Of a stretch of 36,983 nt of DNA, positions 7,329-16,146 are shown one piece after another. The position numbers and the translations under genes are program-made. How positions within the stretch are numbered: the first letter of the stretch is position 1; every line of letters begins with the position of its first letter. The stretch comes from an uncultured Granulosicoccaceae bacterium. GTDB lineage: Bacteria > Pseudomonadota > Gammaproteobacteria > Granulosicoccales > Granulosicoccaceae. The stretch covers positions 1 to 36,983 of the forward strand of contig CALLLY010000391.1 of NCBI GenBank assembly GCA_938008205.1, written 5' to 3'. The notes below the pieces were generated by a model that saw only the letters and a list, made by a program, of their open reading frames with translations, was not told the DNA's origin and searched no databases.

Positions 7329-8288
7329 TTAAGCAGCTTTGCGTTTTGCGACGCTTTCGCACACTACGCACAATAATTCAAACAGGATACCTGCACCTGC
7401 CAGTGCGGTGGTTCCAGAGTGATCAAACGGCGGAGCAACTTCTACCATGTCGGCGCCAATGATATTCAGTCCGCTGCAGCCTCTTATAAGTTGCTGTGCT
7501 TCAAGAGTCGTCAGACCGCCGATCTCAGGTGTACCGGTACCGGGTGCGAAGGCCGGGTCGAGGCTATCGATATCAAAGCTTAGGTAGACTTTGCCTTTGC
7601 CGGCTACACGATGAATTTCATCGATTACCTGGCGCATACCAAGCTCGTGGAAGTCGTGCATGTAAACAACCCGCATGCCGCTGTCGTGACTGAACTTCCA
7701 TAAATCCATATCGTTCAGAGAACCGCGAATGCCAATTTGTATGGTGCGTGTCGGGTCGAGTAATCCTTCCTCGACGGCTCTGCTGAATGGCGCGCCATGA
7801 TGAAACTTGGAACCCATGTAATCGTCACCGGTGTCACAGTGTGCATCGATATGCACCATACCCACGGGTTCCTCTGCAGCCAGTGCTCGCAGGATAGGCA
7901 GAGACACTGAGTGATCGCCACCAACAGCCACCGGCACTATGTTATTGGCCACAACCTGATCGAAGGTGTCTTGAATCGCTTTGTGGCTCCCTTCCAGTTC
8001 AAAAGGCGATGGTACCCAGGCATCACCGATGTCCGACACTCGGCAAAGGTCGTGTGGTGCGATTCCCGTAGTCTGGTTTTTCATTCGAAGCAGCGTCGAT
8101 TGATTGCGAACTTCGCGCGGTCCGTGACGTGAGCCCGGACGATTGGTGACGCCGCCATCGAAAGGAACTCCGATGATGCCAACATCCGTGTCTTTCATGT
8201 CTTCGTGGTAAGGCGCTCGCAAAAATGTCGGCAGGCCAACGTATCGCGGGCGGGCTCTGGGATCTTCAAATTCAGGATAATCTTTCAC
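7329..8288 (-). CDS. Ureohydrolase (agmatinase/guanidino-acid hydrolase family)
   Basis: This arginase-superfamily enzyme hydrolyses a guanidino compound to urea and an amine at a dinuclear metal site. The metal ligands are all visible: His in GGDHSVSLP, Asp-His-Asp in VHIDAHCDTGD, and Asp-Asp in LSFDIDSLDP. Family marks RPGSRHGPREVR, HHGAPF and PGTGTPEIGG are also present. I place the start at GTG 8288, giving 319 aa, because GTGA there overlaps the thiolase stop by 4 bp and the next residues lead into RYVGLPTFLRAP as in the family; a frame extension to 8345 would sit inside the thiolase. It is the last gene of the leftward paa operon and is translationally coupled to paaJ. Agmatine, guanidinobutyrate, guanidinopropionate and guanidine are all possible substrates. 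Confidence 0.88.
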   Translation of the reverse strand: MKDYPEFEDPRARPRYVGLPTFLRAPYHEDMKDTDVGIIGVPFDGGVTNRPGSRHGPREVRNQSTLLRMKNQTTGIAPHDLCRVSDIGDAWVPSPFELEGSHKAIQDTFDQVVANNIVPVAVGGDHSVSLPILRALAAEEPVGMVHIDAHCDTGDDYMGSKFHHGAPFSRAVEEGLLDPTRTIQIGIRGSLNDMDLWKFSHDSGMRVVYMHDFHELGMRQVIDEIHRVAGKGKVYLSFDIDSLDPAFAPGTGTPEIGGLTTLEAQQLIRGCSGLNIIGADMVEVAPPFDHSGTTALAGAGILFELLCVVCESVAKRKAA

Positions 8289-9490
8289 GAAGCGCGTTCC
8301 ATGGTAAGTGCGATGCCCTGGCCCACACCGATACACATTGTGCACAGTGCGCGTTTGAGTTTTTGTTGCCGCAGTTCAATGGCAGCGGTCAGTGCCAGAC
8401 GCGCACCCGACATACCGAGTGGATGTCCCAGCGCGATGGCACCGCCGTTCGGGTTAACGTGGTCTGCGTCATCCGGTAAGCCCAGTTCGCGGGTAACGGC
8501 GAGCGCCTGGGCAGCAAACGCTTCGTTAAGTTCGATAATGTCGATATCAGAAATACTCAGTTGTTGTCGCTGCAGCAACTTCTGCGTAGCCGGGGCAGGG
8601 CCAATACCCATAATTCTGGGTTCGACTCCTGTTGTCGCCATACCGGTAATTCTGGCCTTTGCATTCAGGTTGTATTTTTCAACGGCTCGTTCAGAGGCAA
8701 TGATTATTGCCGCCGCGCCGTCATTGACTCCGGATGCGTTGCCTGCAGTTACGCAACCATTCGATCTAAATGGCGTTGATAGTGAGGCAAGTTTTTCGAC
8801 GCTGGTGGCTCTGGGATGTTCATCTGTCGAAACCACCACTGGATCTTTTTTGTGGCGGATAATCTTAACCGGTTGGATTTCCATGGCCAGTCTGCCGCTT
8901 TCAATCGCTTTGGCGGCACGGGTTTGAGAGCGGTGAGCAAACAAGTCCTGATCTTCGCGCATAATGCCAAACTCTGTGGCGACGTTCTCGGCTGTTTCAG
9001 GCATCGAGTCAATACCGTAAGCGTTTTTCAATGCAGCATTGACAAATCGCCAGCCAATGGTTGTATCGTAGATTTCAGCGTTGCGTGAGAAAGCAGTGTC
9101 GGCTTTTGGCATGACCATAGGTGCGCGCGTCATGCTTTCAACACCACCGGCAATGATCACATCTGCCTCGCCGGCGGCAATCGATCTTGCAGCCATACCC
9201 ACTGCATCAAGCCCTGAGCCGCACAAACGGTTGACAGTAACGGCAGGCACTCCAACAGGCAGGCCTGCCAGTAACACTGCCATTCGTGCAACGTTACGAT
9301 TGTCTTCACCCGCTTGATTAGCGCAGCCGATATAAACGTCATCGATGTATTCCGGGTTAAGTGCACCGACGTTGTTAATAAGGGAATGGATAACGTCGGC
9401 CAGTAGTGTGTCTGGTCGTACACTGGCCAGCGCGCCGCCGAAGCGACCGATAGGTGTTCTTAAACCTTCGCAAATGAAAGCGTTTTGCAT
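8285..9490 (-). CDS. paaJ: 3-oxoadipyl-CoA/3-oxo-5,6-dehydrosuberyl-CoA thiolase
   Basis: The 401-residue thiolase has the nucleophilic cysteine in NRLCGSGLDAV (C90), the GGAIALGHPLG histidine motif and the C-terminal MCIGVGQG cysteine motif. GCANQAGEDNRNVARMA and DTTIGWRFVN are characteristic of the PcaF/PaaJ branch that cleaves 3-oxoadipyl-CoA, distinct from the acetoacetyl-CoA and fatty acid thiolases. In the paa pathway it acts twice, releasing acetyl-CoA and finally succinyl-CoA. Its place between paaI and the paa-coupled ureohydrolase supports the name paaJ over pcaF, although the sequence alone does not separate them. An AGGA ribosome binding site precedes the ATG. Its stop overlaps the next gene by 4 bp. 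Confidence 0.93.
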   Translation of the reverse strand: MQNAFICEGLRTPIGRFGGALASVRPDTLLADVIHSLINNVGALNPEYIDDVYIGCANQAGEDNRNVARMAVLLAGLPVGVPAVTVNRLCGSGLDAVGMAARSIAAGEADVIIAGGVESMTRAPMVMPKADTAFSRNAEIYDTTIGWRFVNAALKNAYGIDSMPETAENVATEFGIMREDQDLFAHRSQTRAAKAIESGRLAMEIQPVKIIRHKKDPVVVSTDEHPRATSVEKLASLSTPFRSNGCVTAGNASGVNDGAAAIIIASERAVEKYNLNAKARITGMATTGVEPRIMGIGPAPATQKLLQRQQLSISDIDIIELNEAFAAQALAVTRELGLPDDADHVNPNGGAIALGHPLGMSGARLALTAAIELRQQKLKRALCTMCIGVGQGIALTMERAS

Positions 9491-9564
9491 CGGGTGTCCT
9501 GTAACTGGTAAGGGAGCTTTTCAATGGTTCCCTTAAGTTGTGTGATTAATATTGACTGGGTTTG

Positions 9565-9999
9565 CTATGAATCAACGTCGGCTATTAACGTGGCATTGAG
9601 GCTTCTTGAGTGACCTCTGAACAGCGCAATAGTCTCGTTGTTCTGATTGACAACTTCGGCATCGTAAGTGCCGGAGCGTTTACCACGATTTACTTCTATG
9701 GCAACAGCGGTGAGGGTGTCATTGAGCTTACCTGGTGCAACAAACGTGATGGAGTTGTGCTGTGCGACCGCTACCTGATTGTAGCTGTTGCAGGCAAAAG
9801 CGAATGCAGTATCTGCCAGTGTAAAAATAAACCCGCCATGGCAGATGTCGTGACCATTAGTATGTTGCTGTTCCACCTTCATTGAAACAGTTGCCGTACC
9901 GGGGGCGACGCTTATCAGAGTGATGCCAATGCTTTTACTGGCGTCGTCATTACTCCACATAGCTTCGGCACTGCGCGTTGCGAGTTCTTCGGGGCTCAA
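9565..9999 (-). CDS. paaI: Hydroxyphenylacetyl-CoA thioesterase PaaI
   Basis: A single hotdog-fold domain with the PaaI signature CHGGFIFTLADTAFAFACNS; the Asp of LADTAF is the catalytic acid. PaaI hydrolyses CoA thioesters of ring-hydroxylated phenylacetates, freeing CoA from dead-end products. I choose TTG at 9999 (144 aa, beginning near SPEELATRSAEAMW) because AGGA lies about 8 bases upstream and the family starts at this point (about 140-150 aa). A longer frame from a TTG at 10050 (161 aa) would overlap the end of paaX by 20 bp and has no ribosome binding site. It is the fourth gene of the leftward paa operon, followed by paaJ after 74 bp. Confidence 0.88.
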   Translation of the reverse strand: MSPEELATRSAEAMWSNDDASKSIGITLISVAPGTATVSMKVEQQHTNGHDICHGGFIFTLADTAFAFACNSYNQVAVAQHNSITFVAPGKLNDTLTAVAIEVNRGKRSGTYDAEVVNQNNETIALFRGHSRSLNATLIADVDS

Positions 10000-10030
10000 G
10001 GCCTCAATCCTATACTTTGAAGTGGTCAGT

Positions 10031-10885
10031 CTAGCGAAATCGGTTATCAATTACGATATCTGAAACCGGCAGCGGGCCATTTGGTCCCTGCGCCTGTGTA
10101 TCCAGCCAGTGTTCTGCCAGCGGTGTCAGTTGACTGTACAGCAGGGCCACTTTTTTATGGCAGACTTCATCGACGGTGGGTGTAGAGGCAAATCTGACCG
10201 CTGCAGGGTTATGCCGTAGTCTGATGCGCCGCCATTCGTGAATTAGCAGTGTTCGTGTGGCCAATGCCAGCAGTGCATTTTGCACATTCACCTGCAAAAG
10301 ACTATCTACACGCGCTGATAAGCGTTGATATTTCTCAGCAATTAGCGCTGGCAATAGTTGTTGCAATACCCACGCAGGGAGAGAGTTGTTCTGCAGTCGG
10401 CAGACCAGATGGCCTTCACTTGTCAGTTGTTCGATTGCAGTAGTATCTTTTAATTCCGCGATCACAACGCTTTTACCGTGCAGTGACATAGGCCGGGCAA
10501 TAAGATTTTGTGGCAGTGGCTGGTGCGGGTGAGTTGCGACAACGTACAGATCGCCGGTGTCATAACAAGCTTCCGGCAGTGCCTGATAGATTCTGGCAGA
10601 CGCACCAGCGAACTCGTAGATGCCTTTTTCAGCCAGGCGATAGTAACTTTTACGGCCAGACCTGGTGCGTTCTACCCAGCCATCTTTACACAGCCTGGAC
10701 AGTGCTGTGCGTACTGCGCCACTGCCAATAGTCAGTGCCTCCATGACTTCCTGAATAGTGCCGGCTGAAACGGCACCGCCGCGTGTGGAGATGGAGTCGC
10801 CGAAGTAAGTAATAATGACCGACCATGCTTTAAGTGAGTTCTCTGCACGCAATTCGTCGAGCAGTGTTTCAAAACTGTTTGACAC
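10031..10885 (-). CDS. paaX: Phenylacetate operon transcriptional repressor PaaX
   Basis: The protein (284 aa) has the PaaX N-terminal winged helix-turn-helix (about 35-90; VSAGTIQEVMEALTIGSGAV then RTALSRLCKDGWVERTRSGRKSYYRL), a central PaaX domain and a C-terminal helical dimer region. In Escherichia coli and Pseudomonas PaaX represses paa promoters and is released by phenylacetyl-CoA. It is somewhat shorter than E. coli PaaX (about 316 aa). It starts at GTG 10885, nine bases after the paaZ stop, so it is co-transcribed with the genes it is expected to repress, giving autoregulation. The likely target is the 17-bp inverted repeat at 15071-15114. Confidence 0.9.
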   Translation of the reverse strand: MSNSFETLLDELRAENSLKAWSVIITYFGDSISTRGGAVSAGTIQEVMEALTIGSGAVRTALSRLCKDGWVERTRSGRKSYYRLAEKGIYEFAGASARIYQALPEACYDTGDLYVVATHPHQPLPQNLIARPMSLHGKSVVIAELKDTTAIEQLTSEGHLVCRLQNNSLPAWVLQQLLPALIAEKYQRLSARVDSLLQVNVQNALLALATRTLLIHEWRRIRLRHNPAAVRFASTPTVDEVCHKKVALLYSQLTPLAEHWLDTQAQGPNGPLPVSDIVIDNRFR

Positions 10886-10894
10886 CGTCGTGCT

Positions 10895-12940
10895 TTACAG
10901 TGCGTTCATGGTGTGTAGCTGATAGCTTGCTACCTGCTCATCGTGCTGGTTCAACAGCTTTACGTGCCAGCGTACTTCGCCATAGTCGTCATTGCGTTTT
11001 TTCTTATGTTGTACCGTCAGGCTGACTTTGATGCTGTCACCCGGCGATACCGGTTTTTGAAAGCTCAGATCTGTCAATCCGGTGTTGGCGAGTACCGGCC
11101 CCGGGGCAGGGTCCACAAACAGACCGGCTGCAAACGAAAGCAGCAGGTAACCGTGTGCGACACGGCCAGGAAAAAACGGATTGGCAGCAGCGGCATCTTC
11201 ATCCATGTGGGCATAGAAGGTGTCACCGGTGAAGTGAGCAAAGTGTTCAATGTTTTCCAGTGTGATCTCGCGGCCATCGGTGTGCAGTGTTTCACCAATC
11301 TCGAGTGCGTTAAAAGATTTGCGAAACGGGTGTTCAGTTTTAGTAGTCTCTTTTGCGCCGACAACATAACTGCCGGTCACGGATTGCAACAGATCAGGAG
11401 AGCCTTGTATTGCAGTGCGTTGCATGTAGTGCTTCACCGCTCTGATGCCTCCGAGCTCTTCACCCCCTCCGGCGCGGCCGGGCCCGCCATGAACCATGTG
11501 CGGCAGAGGGGCTCCATGCCCTGTGGCCTCTTTAGCTGAGTGCAGGTTGTTAAAATACAGTCGCCCGTGCCACGCCGCAGATCGGCTGGTGACTTCTCTC
11601 GCAATACTGCCATCCTGAGTAACTACTGATGCAACCAGACTACCCTGACCCCGGTTGAGCAACTCGCAAGCGTGATTTAAGTTTTTGTAAGGCATTAGTG
11701 TGGACACCGGACCGAATGCTTCAACGCAATGCACCGTCGCTGTGTTATCGGGATCATTGCAGCAATACAGCTTTGGGGTAATAAAAGCACTGTGGTTTAT
11801 ATTTTCACCTTCGATGTTAAGGTCTGTACTGCCAAATACCAGCGTGGCATCAGCGCTGATTTGCTCGCAGGCCGCGACCACACTTTGCTTTTGGTCGGCG
11901 GACACCAGTGCTCCCATGGTGGTTTGCGATAATGACGGATCGCCAATGACTAATTGTGCAAGCTTTGCATTGAGCGCTTGTGTGGTGTTGTCTATCAGAG
12001 ACTGCGGTACCAGTATGCGGCGAATTGCCGTACATTTTTGACCGGCTTTAACAGTCATTTCACTAAATATTTCATTGATAAAGAGATCAAAGTCTTGGCT
12101 GCCGTGACTGATGTCGGGGCCGAGCAATGTGGCGTTCAAGCTGTCTTGTTCCGCATTGAATGGGACGGCGTTTTGCAAAAGATTAGCGTTGGATCGCAAC
12201 GTATTAGCGGTATTCGCAGAACCGGTGAAAGTCACAATGTCCTGTGACTCCAGTTCATTCAGTAGATTGCCAGTGCTTCCGCAAATTAATTGAAAGGAGC
12301 CGGGCGGGAATATGCCGCTGTCAATCATCAGCTTAAAGCAGGCTTCGGTGATGTAGCTGGTGGAAGTAGCAGGCTTGATAATCGCAGGCATACCGGCCAG
12401 CAAAGTGGGTGCTAGTTTTTCAAGCATGCCCCACACTGGAAAATTAAACGCATTAATATGAACGGCAACACCGGGTTTGCTGGTGTAAACATGTTGGCCG
12501 ACAAAAGAACCGTGTCGCGATAACTGTTCAACTTCCCCATCGGTGCAAAGAGTGTCATCAGGGAGTTCTCGTCTTCCCTTGGACGCATAGACAAAAACGG
12601 TGGCAATACCGCCGTCTATATCAATTTTTGAATCTGCCGCAGTCGCACCACTGTGAAAAGCCAGCTGCGTAAGATATTCAGTGTGCTCGCCAATATAGAG
12701 TGCCAGCTGCTTCAGCTTTTTGGCTCTGTCGTGAAAGGTGAGCTCTCTGAGTGCCGGACCGCCCTGTTGTCGCGCATAGCTGAGCATGGCCTGAGTATCT
12801 ATACCATTGTTGCCAGCGCATGCGATTTGTTCGCCGGTGACGGCGGAATGTATAAGCCGTGCACTTGAGTCGGGCTTTATCCATTGATTTCCAACATAGC
12901 TGCTGACAATCTGGTCGGGGATGCTGAGATTGTGTTGCAT
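10895..12940 (-). CDS. paaZ: Bifunctional oxepin-CoA hydrolase / 3-oxo-5,6-dehydrosuberyl-CoA semialdehyde dehydrogenase
   Basis: The protein (681 aa) has an N-terminal aldehyde dehydrogenase domain (about 1-520) fused to a C-terminal MaoC-like hotdog hydratase (about 540-681), the PaaZ architecture and length. The dehydrogenase nucleophile is C303 in GQKCTAIRR and the general base E264 in NAEQDS; the hydratase has the Asp and His of FTGDTFYAH and GRVAHGYL. PaaZ opens the seven-membered oxepin-CoA ring and oxidises the reactive aldehyde with NADP, preventing cyclisation to a tropone-type dead end. It follows the fusion gene by 47 bp in the leftward operon. All key residues are intact. Confidence 0.95.
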   Translation of the reverse strand: MQHNLSIPDQIVSSYVGNQWIKPDSSARLIHSAVTGEQIACAGNNGIDTQAMLSYARQQGGPALRELTFHDRAKKLKQLALYIGEHTEYLTQLAFHSGATAADSKIDIDGGIATVFVYASKGRRELPDDTLCTDGEVEQLSRHGSFVGQHVYTSKPGVAVHINAFNFPVWGMLEKLAPTLLAGMPAIIKPATSTSYITEACFKLMIDSGIFPPGSFQLICGSTGNLLNELESQDIVTFTGSANTANTLRSNANLLQNAVPFNAEQDSLNATLLGPDISHGSQDFDLFINEIFSEMTVKAGQKCTAIRRILVPQSLIDNTTQALNAKLAQLVIGDPSLSQTTMGALVSADQKQSVVAACEQISADATLVFGSTDLNIEGENINHSAFITPKLYCCNDPDNTATVHCVEAFGPVSTLMPYKNLNHACELLNRGQGSLVASVVTQDGSIAREVTSRSAAWHGRLYFNNLHSAKEATGHGAPLPHMVHGGPGRAGGGEELGGIRAVKHYMQRTAIQGSPDLLQSVTGSYVVGAKETTKTEHPFRKSFNALEIGETLHTDGREITLENIEHFAHFTGDTFYAHMDEDAAAANPFFPGRVAHGYLLLSFAAGLFVDPAPGPVLANTGLTDLSFQKPVSPGDSIKVSLTVQHKKKRNDDYGEVRWHVKLLNQHDEQVASYQLHTMNAL

Positions 12941-12987
12941 AGTTTTATTGCTCAGGGATACTCGGCGCGGGTGTACCTGGATCAGTT

Positions 12988-15024
12988 TTACCTGGATAAG
13001 GCGTACTTGTTGGCTAAGGTCCAGCTGTCGGGGCTTTGAGTGATAACGCGGTTGAGCGCGTCCCGAATTGCATCATCTCCGGCTTGAGCGGCGGCGTGCA
13101 TGGGGCCGCCGCGCCAGCGTGGAAAACCATAGCCGTGTATTTTGACCATATCTATATCAAGTTCGCGTTCGGCAATGCCTTCTTCGAGAATGCGTGCTCC
13201 TTCATTGGCAAGCACTGCGATGAGTCGCTGTTGAATGTCTGATTCATCGAAGGATTGTCTTGTGATGTTTTGCTGTCGTGAGTATTCATTGATCAGATCA
13301 ATCACTTTTTGATCATTGTGTGGCTGGCGGCTGCCCTGTTCATAGATGTACCACCCTGCGCCATTGCGTTGCCCGAATCGTTCCAGCTCGCATAGCTGGT
13401 CGGCAATTGGGATGTATCGTTCCGCCGGGTCACGCGTGGGTGCCAGCCGCTTTCTATTGGCGTATCCGATTTGCAGGCCGGTTAAGTCCTGTAACTGATA
13501 CGGACCCATAGGCATACCATAATTTCGCATGGCGTTATCGATCTGTAGCGGGCTGGCGCCGTCGGCCAACAGGTAATCTGCCTGCCTTCTGTAGGCGGCC
13601 AGCATACGGTTGCCAATGAATCCATCGCAGATACCCGACAAAACACCTGTTTTTCCGAGCTTTTTAGCAAACGCAAACGAAGTAGCCAATACGTCCGTTG
13701 AGGTATGTGGCGTACGAACAATCTCCAGTAACTTCATGATATGCGCTGGAGAAAAAAAGTGCAGTCCGACAATACGCGATGGGTTATCGGTGTCGGCTGC
13801 AATATCCAGAGGGTTAATATAAGACGTGTTGGTTGCAATAATAGCGTCGCTGCGCAGGTGTTTGGCCAAGTCTTTAAAAACCGTTTGTTTTACTGCTAAG
13901 TCTTCAAATACCGCTTCAATGGCAATGTCGCATTGTGCGGCAATGCTGTAGTCGTCACTGCACTGCAGCATGGACATCTTTTTCTGCAAACCGGCTTTAT
14001 CGATTTTTCCACGCTTCAGTGCGCTTTGCAGAAGGTTATCAACATTGCTGATACCGGTTTGAGGATTGACTTCGATCATTCGAACTTCGAGACCGGCCAG
14101 CAAGCATGCGGCTGCTATTCCCGACCCCATCAGGCCACCACCGACGATGGCAATAGATTGAAAAGGTTTTACGTTGCCGTTTTTTATTGCATCGGGCTTT
14201 GCGACTAAACGTTCAGCAAAGAATGCATGGCGAAGTGCGACAGATTGTTCGCTGTTACGCAGCGTTAAATGAAGTTGCCGTTCCATTGGTTGCCCTTCGC
14301 TAAAGGGTATTTTAGTGGTCCATTCAACGGCCCGCAGATTGTCCAGCGGGGCGGTTGCACCTTTGGCGGCTTTGGTTACTTTGACCTTTTGATCTGCAAA
14401 GAAATCGGCCGGCACTGCGGTAACGGACCGTTGACTGACACTGGTTGGTGTGCGGGCTGCGGACGGGCTCTCTAAAAATGCCTTCGCAGCAACATCCAGG
14501 GGTTCCTGCACAATGGCATCGAGGCCTCCTGCTTCGAGCAATTCTGACGCACTGATCATGCGACCGCTGCAGCAAAGATCGGCCGCCAGTTCTGCGCCCA
14601 CCAGTCTTGGCAATCGTTGCGTGCCTCCGGCGCCGGGCACCAGCCCCAGGTTGACCTCGGGCAAGCCGAAGCGACTGGTTGCGGTGGAGAGGCGAAAGTC
14701 GCAAGCCATGGCGAGTTCAAACCCACCGCCGAGCACGGTGCCGAACATGGCTGCCAGCCAGATAATCGGACTGTCTTCTATTTGCTGATAGACATCCGGC
14801 AGGTGTGGTTCCTGTGGCGGTTTGCCGAATTCCGAGATGTCTCCACCTGCAACGAAAGTTCGACCGTGGCATTGAATAATGCCATGCGTGTGTCCGGCTG
14901 AGGTTGCCGCTGTAACTGCGTCGGCAAGCCCGGCTCGCACCGATAAAGACATAGCGTTAACCGGCGGGTGGTCAATGGTGATAATCGCCAGGCCGTCTTC
15001 TGCATGGTAGGTAACAGGGTTCAA
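12988..15024 (-). CDS. Enoyl-CoA hydratase / 3-hydroxyacyl-CoA dehydrogenase fusion (FadB-like multifunctional enzyme)
   Basis: The protein (678 aa) joins an N-terminal crotonase domain (about 1-180) to a C-terminal 3-hydroxyacyl-CoA dehydrogenase (about 288-678). Both hydratase glutamates are present (E103 in LGGGFELA and E123 in GLPEVNLG) with the VAGGDISEF oxyanion region. The dehydrogenase has the NAD motif [11 protein letters not shown] (294-304), the catalytic histidine in [11 protein letters not shown] and the C-terminal [12 protein letters not shown]. It resembles peroxisomal-type bifunctional enzymes (about 690 aa) rather than classic FadB (about 715). In the paa locus it takes the place of separate PaaF and PaaH, and perhaps PaaG. 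It starts at TTG 15024 with GGAGAG 7 bases upstream, and is the first gene of the leftward operon. Confidence 0.92.
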   Translation of the reverse strand: MNPVTYHAEDGLAIITIDHPPVNAMSLSVRAGLADAVTAATSAGHTHGIIQCHGRTFVAGGDISEFGKPPQEPHLPDVYQQIEDSPIIWLAAMFGTVLGGGFELAMACDFRLSTATSRFGLPEVNLGLVPGAGGTQRLPRLVGAELAADLCCSGRMISASELLEAGGLDAIVQEPLDVAAKAFLESPSAARTPTSVSQRSVTAVPADFFADQKVKVTKAAKGATAPLDNLRAVEWTTKIPFSEGQPMERQLHLTLRNSEQSVALRHAFFAERLVAKPDAIKNGNVKPFQSIAIVGGGLMGSGIAAACLLAGLEVRMIEVNPQTGISNVDNLLQSALKRGKIDKAGLQKKMSMLQCSDDYSIAAQCDIAIEAVFEDLAVKQTVFKDLAKHLRSDAIIATNTSYINPLDIAADTDNPSRIVGLHFFSPAHIMKLLEIVRTPHTSTDVLATSFAFAKKLGKTGVLSGICDGFIGNRMLAAYRRQADYLLADGASPLQIDNAMRNYGMPMGPYQLQDLTGLQIGYANRKRLAPTRDPAERYIPIADQLCELERFGQRNGAGWYIYEQGSRQPHNDQKVIDLINEYSRQQNITRQSFDESDIQQRLIAVLANEGARILEEGIAERELDIDMVKIHGYGFPRWRGGPMHAAAQAGDDAIRDALNRVITQSPDSWTLANKYALSR

Positions 15025-15072
15025 GCGGGTCTCTCCGGGTAGGAATCAAGCAAAACGTCGCAGTGTCGCTAT

Positions 15073-15100
15073 ATGTTACAGAATTTGCATTGGTAATCAA
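15073..15100 (-). promoter_or_regulatory. Candidate leftward paa operon promoter
   Basis: On the minus strand TTGATT (15100-15095) and TAACAT (15078-15073) are spaced by 16 bp, mirroring the rightward promoter through the symmetry of the operator. A single regulator site could thus control both operons. The match to consensus is moderate. Confidence 0.4.
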
Positions 15101-15112
15101 ATTCTGTAACAT
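15085..15112 (+). promoter_or_regulatory. Candidate paaABCDE promoter
   Basis: A TTGCAT -35 box (15085-15090) and a TAACAT -10 box (15107-15112) are spaced by 16 bp. Both boxes overlap the arms of the inverted repeat, so bound repressor would block RNA polymerase. The -10 match is moderate. Confidence 0.4.
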
Positions 15113-15143
15113 ATCAATTTTCAGGCACACCGACGGGGCGACC

Positions 15144-16136
15144 ATGTATTCGCAGGGTTTAATTGGTGCAAACACCGAAACGCAGGAAACGCCGGAGTTT
15201 CTGGCGGCTTTTCAGGCGCGTATAGACGCCGAGGAAAAGATCGAGCCGAACGATCCCATGCCGGCAGCCTATCGCAAGACACTAATTCGGATGATCAGTC
15301 AGCACGCACATTCCGAGATCGTTGGCATGCTGCCGGAAGGTAACTGGATTACCCGCGCACCCACGCTGCGGCGCAAGGTGGCGCTGCTTGCGAAAGTGCA
15401 GGACGAGGGTGGTCATGGACTGTACTTGTATTCGGCCGCTGAAACGCTGGGTGTATCGCGTGAACAGCTGACTCAGGAACTGCTAACCGGCAAAGCGAAG
15501 TATTCTTCGATCTTCAATTACCCCACACCGACCTGGGCGGATATCGGTGCCATAGGCTGGCTGGTAGACGGCGCGGCAATTATGAACCAGGTGCCATTGT
15601 GCCGGTGCTCGTATGGTCCCTATGCCAGAGCTATGATTCGCGTGTGTAAAGAAGAGAGCTTTCATCAGCGGCAGGGCTATGAGTTGATGACCAGTCTTGC
15701 CGAAGGCACCGAAGAACAAAAAGCTATGGCACAGGACGCTCTCAATCGCTGGTGGTGGCCATCGCTAATGATGTTTGGTCCGTCCGATTCCGATAGTCAG
15801 CACTCTGATCAGTCGATGGCCTGGAAGATCAAACGCTTCACCAATGATGAACTTAGACAGAAATTTGTCGATGCGACTGTCCCTCAGGCCGAGTTGATCG
15901 GGCTTTCGATGCCTGATGAAAAGCTCACATGGAATGAATCTAAAAACAACGGGCAGGGTGGGTATGACTTTGGTGAAATTGACTGGGATGAATTCTGGCA
16001 GGTAGTGAAAGGCCACGGCATGATGAATAAAGACCGAATCAATGCCAAACGTAAGGCCTGGGATGATGGTGCATGGGTTCGGCAGGCTGCACTGGCACAC
16101 GCCGAAAAGCAAAACCAACGCAAAGCGGCCGCTTAA
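15144..16136 (+). CDS. paaA: Phenylacetyl-CoA 1,2-epoxidase catalytic subunit PaaA
   Basis: PaaA is the di-iron monooxygenase subunit that inserts oxygen into the aromatic ring of phenylacetyl-CoA. The carboxylate-bridged iron ligand motifs E-x-x-H are visible in [11 protein letters not shown] and [11 protein letters not shown], and [18 protein letters not shown] is the strongly conserved N-terminal signature. I use ATG 15144 (330 aa), which gives the usual length and start MYSQGLIG; the frame is open back to a GTG at 15063, but that extension would run through the 17-bp operator and is not credible. It is first in paaABCDE, with paaB 10 bp downstream. Confidence 0.96.
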   Translation: MYSQGLIGANTETQETPEFLAAFQARIDAEEKIEPNDPMPAAYRKTLIRMISQHAHSEIVGMLPEGNWITRAPTLRRKVALLAKVQDEGGHGLYLYSAAETLGVSREQLTQELLTGKAKYSSIFNYPTPTWADIGAIGWLVDGAAIMNQVPLCRCSYGPYARAMIRVCKEESFHQRQGYELMTSLAEGTEEQKAMAQDALNRWWWPSLMMFGPSDSDSQHSDQSMAWKIKRFTNDELRQKFVDATVPQAELIGLSMPDEKLTWNESKNNGQGGYDFGEIDWDEFWQVVKGHGMMNKDRINAKRKAWDDGAWVRQAALAHAEKQNQRKAAA

Positions 16137-16146
16137 GGGAAGCGCT

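Larger units (their letters stand above)
15071..15114. promoter_or_regulatory. Perfect 17-bp inverted repeat, candidate PaaX operator of the divergent paa operons
   Basis: Arms ATATGTTACAGAATTTG (15071-15087) and CAAATTCTGTAACATAT (15098-15114) are exact inverse complements with a 10-bp spacer. The site lies between the two divergent paa operons, 46 bp from the leftward start and 29 bp from the paaA ATG. It overlaps symmetrical promoter-like boxes on both strands. I infer that the operon-encoded PaaX binds here. The sequence does not match the E. coli PaaX box that I remember (TGATTC-type), so the regulator could instead be another protein such as a TetR-type PaaR. Confidence 0.75.

Noticed and set aside
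8289-8345. Longer ureohydrolase reaching into paaJ
   Set aside because: These codons lie wholly inside the thiolase C-terminus; the GTGA overlap gives a better start.
15063-15143. 27-codon N-terminal extension of paaA from a GTG
   Set aside because: It runs through the 17-bp inverted repeat and promoter boxes; family members start at the ATG used here.
16042-16146. Longer paaB from an ATG inside paaA
   Set aside because: It overlaps paaA by about 95 bp and has no homology to PaaB; the ATG at 16147 has a good ribosome binding site.
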